Positions 5,637 to 8,587 of a stretch of 8,587 bases of DNA are shown here, piece after piece. The stretch covers positions 1 through 8,587 of the forward strand of contig CANHQC010000072.1 of assembly GCA_947462695.1 (NCBI GenBank), read 5' to 3'. The notes under the pieces were generated by a model, which saw only the letters and a program-made list of their open reading frames with translations, had not been told where the DNA came from and did not search any database. The DNA is from Flavobacteriales bacterium (GTDB lineage: Bacteria > Bacteroidota > Bacteroidia > Flavobacteriales_D > Crocinitomicaceae). Position numbers and translations under genes: made by a program. The first letter of the stretch is position 1; every line of letters starts with the position of its first letter.

Positions 5637-8587
5637 ATGACAGGATACCCAATTAGACTGTTACTTATTTTTTCTTCGTTGCTATCCTTTTACGCAGCTG
5701 CACAAAAAGTTACTGTATCTGGTAAGGTTACCGACAATCAGGGCGGTAATTTGCCTTTTGTGAGCGTTTCTGTAAAAGGACAGAACAAAGGGGTTAAAAC
5801 CGATTTCGATGGCCGCTATGAATTAAATGACGTGAATAGTGGTGATACCTTATCCTTCTTTTTTATCGGTTACAAACGGTATGAAACGATAGTAAGTCAA
5901 TCAGGTGTGATGGATGTACAATTGGTATCTGAAGCACGAGACCTAGGTGAAGTCATGGTTGTTGGATACGGAGAGGTAAGTACCAAAGAGTTAACGGGAG
6001 CGGCTGCTAAAGTGAACGGAGAGGACGTTGAAAAGATGAACGTTTCTCGGATGGATCAAGCTCTGCAAGGTCAAGTTGCAGGTGTTAATATCAGCACCAA
6101 TTCGGGTTCACCGGGAGGTAGTTCAAGTATTCGAATTAGAGGGTTGTCTACATTCGGTGATAACGACCCGTTGATTTTGGTTGATGGTGTGGTGTATGAT
6201 TCAGAAGGGTTGAACGCCCTGAATCCCTCCGATATTAAATCGATTAACGTACTGAAAGATGCGACTGCTGGTATTTATGGTGTTCGTGCTGCAAATGGAG
6301 TTATCCTGATTGAAACAAAACAAGGTCGACTGAATTCGAAACCAAAAGTCGAGTACAACGGGTATTACGGAATTCAATCGACAGCAAGAAAACTGGATTT
6401 ATTGAATGCAAGGGAGTATGCCATCATTAAAAATGAAATGTTTGGTTCTTCTGGTCAGCCAATTCCATTTAACAATACGGAACTAGGTGAAGGAACGGAT
6501 TGGCAAAATCAAGTGTTTACCAATTCTCCTGTACAAAGCCATAATTTGAGTTTATCAGGTGGTACGGCTTCTTCGCGCTATTCAGTTGGACTTGGTTACT
6601 TTAACCAAGAAGGGATTGTTGGTGGTGAGAAAAGTAATTTCTCTCGGTACAATGCGCGGTTGAATTTTGAAACGGATTTATCCAAAAAACTTCAGCTCAA
6701 TTCCGTGTTCTTATATTCCAACGATTCGCGTTCGACACTGCCTGAAAATGGGATCGGTTCCGTCTTGTACAATACGATTAATGCGTTTCCAAACGAACCA
6801 GTCTTTACACCGGATGGTAATTTCTCCTACCTAGAAGAAGTATCGGACATCATCAACCCAATTGCTCAAATGCAGAACACGCACAATTGGAACATCGCTG
6901 ATAAGTTTGTGGGTAAAGAAGAACTAGTGGCTAAGATTATTGACCATTTTACGTGGACCAATCGATTCAACTACAACTACGCACAAGTGGACGTGAAAGT
7001 CTTCTCTCCTTTAGCTTGGTACGGTAACGGAAAATTTGCAAATACGGCATTGAATGCAGCGTTGGAATCACCAACAGTTGAAATTGCAGATGGTGTTTTC
7101 ATTGAAAGAGGTGCTGCTGTTTACGAAGAAAGGTCATCTTATACGGATCTATCCGGCGAAAGCTTTTTGAATTACGATCAGTTATTCGATTCAGTTCATC
7201 GTGTGAAGGCTACACTTGGTGTAACGGCATTCCACAGAAAAGGTGAGTCGTTAAACGGGATCGCATTTAATATTCCGAATAATTCTATTGAATACGCAGA
7301 CATTTCAGCGAATACAGCCGAGGGTGGATTCTTAAACAATACAGGTTCTTGGGAGTTTACTGAGCGCTTATTATCCGCCTTTTTAAGAGCTGAATATTCC
7401 TACAAATACAAATACCTATTCTCTTTCATCCTCCGTAGAGATGGTTCAAGTAAATTTGGAAGCAATAGCCGATATGGATTGTTTCCGACTGGATCCGCAG
7501 CATGGGTGCTTTCTGATGAGCAGTTCTTTAAAAAAGACTGGTTGGATTTGTTAAAGCTACGCGTGAGTTATGGTGTTTCCGGAAACGATCAAATTCAAAA
7601 TTTTGCGTATCGAGCGTTATTGAATGGGGAAGGGGTTTATGTGTTCGACGATGTGATTACACAAGGTGTAGCGATTGGTCGACCAGCAAATCCAGATTTG
7701 AAATGGGAAACAACGAGGCAATTCAATGTGGGTCTAGATGTGACGGTATTCAAAAACCTCGATTTTACAGCGAATTATTTCATCAAAAATACATTTGATT
7801 TATTATTCCAGCCTGAAGTGACCGCGCTTTTGGGATCATACGGTCCTGGTGGTTACCCACCAATTATCAATGCAGGTGATGTTAGTAACAAAGGAATTGA
7901 ATTGGAATTAGGATATACTACCAATAAAGACCGTGATTTTGTTGCCGGATTTTCAATGAATTTCTCCCGAATTCAAAATAAAGTAACGGGTGTTCCTGAA
8001 GGTGTTGACTTTATTCCTGGTGCAAGCTTTGGAGTTGGTGGTGATGTAGCTACACGTTTCCAGGAAGGATATGAAATTGGCTATTTCTTCGGTTACCAGA
8101 TGGACGGGATCTTTCAAACACAAGAAGAAATTGATAACGCGTCAGTTTTTCAAGAAGGTGCAAAGCCCGGAGATATCCGATTTGTTGATCAAGATGGAGA
8201 TGGTGAAATCAATTTTAGTGATGATTCAGATAAAACGTACTTAGGTTCACCAATTCCAGACTTTACCATGGGATTGATGCTCAATTTTAAATACAAGTCC
8301 TTCGATTTGTCTACCAATATTTACGCGGCAATTGGACAAGAAATTATCCGAAACTTCGAACGTCAGCAGCCATATGCGAATCAAATGGCTTATGTGATTG
8401 ACCGATGGACAGGACCAGGAAGTACAAATGAGCATCCACGATTGACTACAGAGCCTACACGGAATACTATTTTCTCTTCGTATTACGTCGAAGATGGATC
8501 GTTTATCCGTATGCGAAATGTTCAATTGGGGTATACGTTACCGAATACGTGGGCACGAAAAGTTAAATTGGATAAATTGCGTGTTTA
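5637..8587 (+). CDS. SusC/RagA-type TonB-dependent outer membrane receptor, 3' end cut by window
   Basis: The frame is open from ATG 5637 to the window edge (983 codons). Spot translation at several places shows no frameshift. SusC-type receptors form a 22-strand outer membrane barrel that, with a SusD-like lipoprotein lid, imports glycans, peptides or other large nutrients using TonB energy. Seen in order: a signal peptide (about residues 1-22, hydrophobic RLLLIFSSLLSFYAAA before Q23); a CarboxypepD_reg-like domain from VSGKVTD (about 26-97); the SusC junction motif EVMVVGYG (105-112); a plug with GSPGG (157-161), IRIRG, LILVDG and GIYGVRAANG (212-221); then the barrel. Late marks are PGDIRFVDQDGDGEI (from 844) and, near the edge, QLGYTLP and KLRVY. 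The family usually has about 1000-1100 aa, so only a short end is missing. A SusD-like partner is expected just downstream. The substrate is not evident. Confidence 0.95.
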   Translation, partial: MTGYPIRLLLIFSSLLSFYAAAQKVTVSGKVTDNQGGNLPFVSVSVKGQNKGVKTDFDGRYELNDVNSGDTLSFFFIGYKRYETIVSQSGVMDVQLVSEARDLGEVMVVGYGEVSTKELTGAAAKVNGEDVEKMNVSRMDQALQGQVAGVNISTNSGSPGGSSSIRIRGLSTFGDNDPLILVDGVVYDSEGLNALNPSDIKSINVLKDATAGIYGVRAANGVILIETKQGRLNSKPKVEYNGYYGIQSTARKLDLLNAREYAIIKNEMFGSSGQPIPFNNTELGEGTDWQNQVFTNSPVQSHNLSLSGGTASSRYSVGLGYFNQEGIVGGEKSNFSRYNARLNFETDLSKKLQLNSVFLYSNDSRSTLPENGIGSVLYNTINAFPNEPVFTPDGNFSYLEEVSDIINPIAQMQNTHNWNIADKFVGKEELVAKIIDHFTWTNRFNYNYAQVDVKVFSPLAWYGNGKFANTALNAALESPTVEIADGVFIERGAAVYEERSSYTDLSGESFLNYDQLFDSVHRVKATLGVTAFHRKGESLNGIAFNIPNNSIEYADISANTAEGGFLNNTGSWEFTERLLSAFLRAEYSYKYKYLFSFILRRDGSSKFGSNSRYGLFPTGSAAWVLSDEQFFKKDWLDLLKLRVSYGVSGNDQIQNFAYRALLNGEGVYVFDDVITQGVAIGRPANPDLKWETTRQFNVGLDVTVFKNLDFTANYFIKNTFDLLFQPEVTALLGSYGPGGYPPIINAGDVSNKGIELELGYTTNKDRDFVAGFSMNFSRIQNKVTGVPEGVDFIPGASFGVGGDVATRFQEGYEIGYFFGYQMDGIFQTQEEIDNASVFQEGAKPGDIRFVDQDGDGEINFSDDSDKTYLGSPIPDFTMGLMLNFKYKSFDLSTNIYAAIGQEIIRNFERQQPYANQMAYVIDRWTGPGSTNEHPRLTTEPTRNTIFSSYYVEDGSFIRMRNVQLGYTLPNTWARKVKLDKLRV

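Noticed and set aside
1..8587. Defence system, phage, CRISPR array or insertion sequence
   Set aside because: No transposase, integrase, Cas-like protein, spaced direct repeats or terminal repeats are visible; all large frames belong to housekeeping, modification, sulfur-transfer or transport families.

Overview
The window is ordinary-to-accessory chromosomal DNA of a Bacteroidota bacterium, most likely in Flavobacteriia. A Fluviicola/Crocinitomicaceae-like host is a guess. The evidence is a SusC-type TonB-dependent receptor with an N-terminal CarboxypepD_reg-like domain, promoter-like sequences of the Bacteroidota type (TTG, 16-19 nt, TAnnTTTG), no recognisable Shine-Dalgarno sequences, AT-rich spacers and a DUF6132-like protein.

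Layout from left to right. (1) Positions 1-62 are an unassignable edge. (2) rplS (ribosomal protein L19) lies on the minus strand, with its own intrinsic terminator and a probable promoter. (3) Divergently on the plus strand, starting at 651, is a tight three-gene unit: a RimB-like retropepsin-fold protein (PF05618 family), the ATP-grasp glutamate ligase RimK, and an AstE/AspA-type M14 zinc deacylase. The first two overlap by ATGA and the second and third are 3 nt apart. (4) panB and an RluA-family pseudouridine synthase follow, possibly from their own promoter inside the 54-nt gap. (5) A second compact unit of three overlapping genes encodes a small two-helix membrane protein with a CxxxC motif and two tandem paralogous single-domain rhodaneses. 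It starts at a consensus promoter almost on top of the first start codon and ends at a strong terminator. (6) A 234-nt regulatory gap holds two inverted repeats interleaved with a consensus promoter and a potentially folded leader. (7) It leads into a large SusC-like receptor gene that runs off the right edge with at least 983 codons.

How the genes work together. The rimB-rimK-deacylase unit looks like a glutamylation module with a candidate opposing or processing hydrolase. In E. coli and Pseudomonas, RimK adds glutamate to ribosomal protein S6. The membrane protein plus two rhodaneses looks like a small sulfane-sulfur handling module. The SusC gene is probably the first gene of a SusC/SusD nutrient uptake locus continuing beyond the window. 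panB (pantothenate/CoA synthesis), the pseudouridine synthase and rplS are housekeeping genes.

I see no tRNA, rRNA, CRISPR array, insertion sequence or phage gene. The most interesting items are the rim/deacylase triad, the membrane-rhodanese cluster and the structured control region before the SusC gene. None is proven to be a new system.
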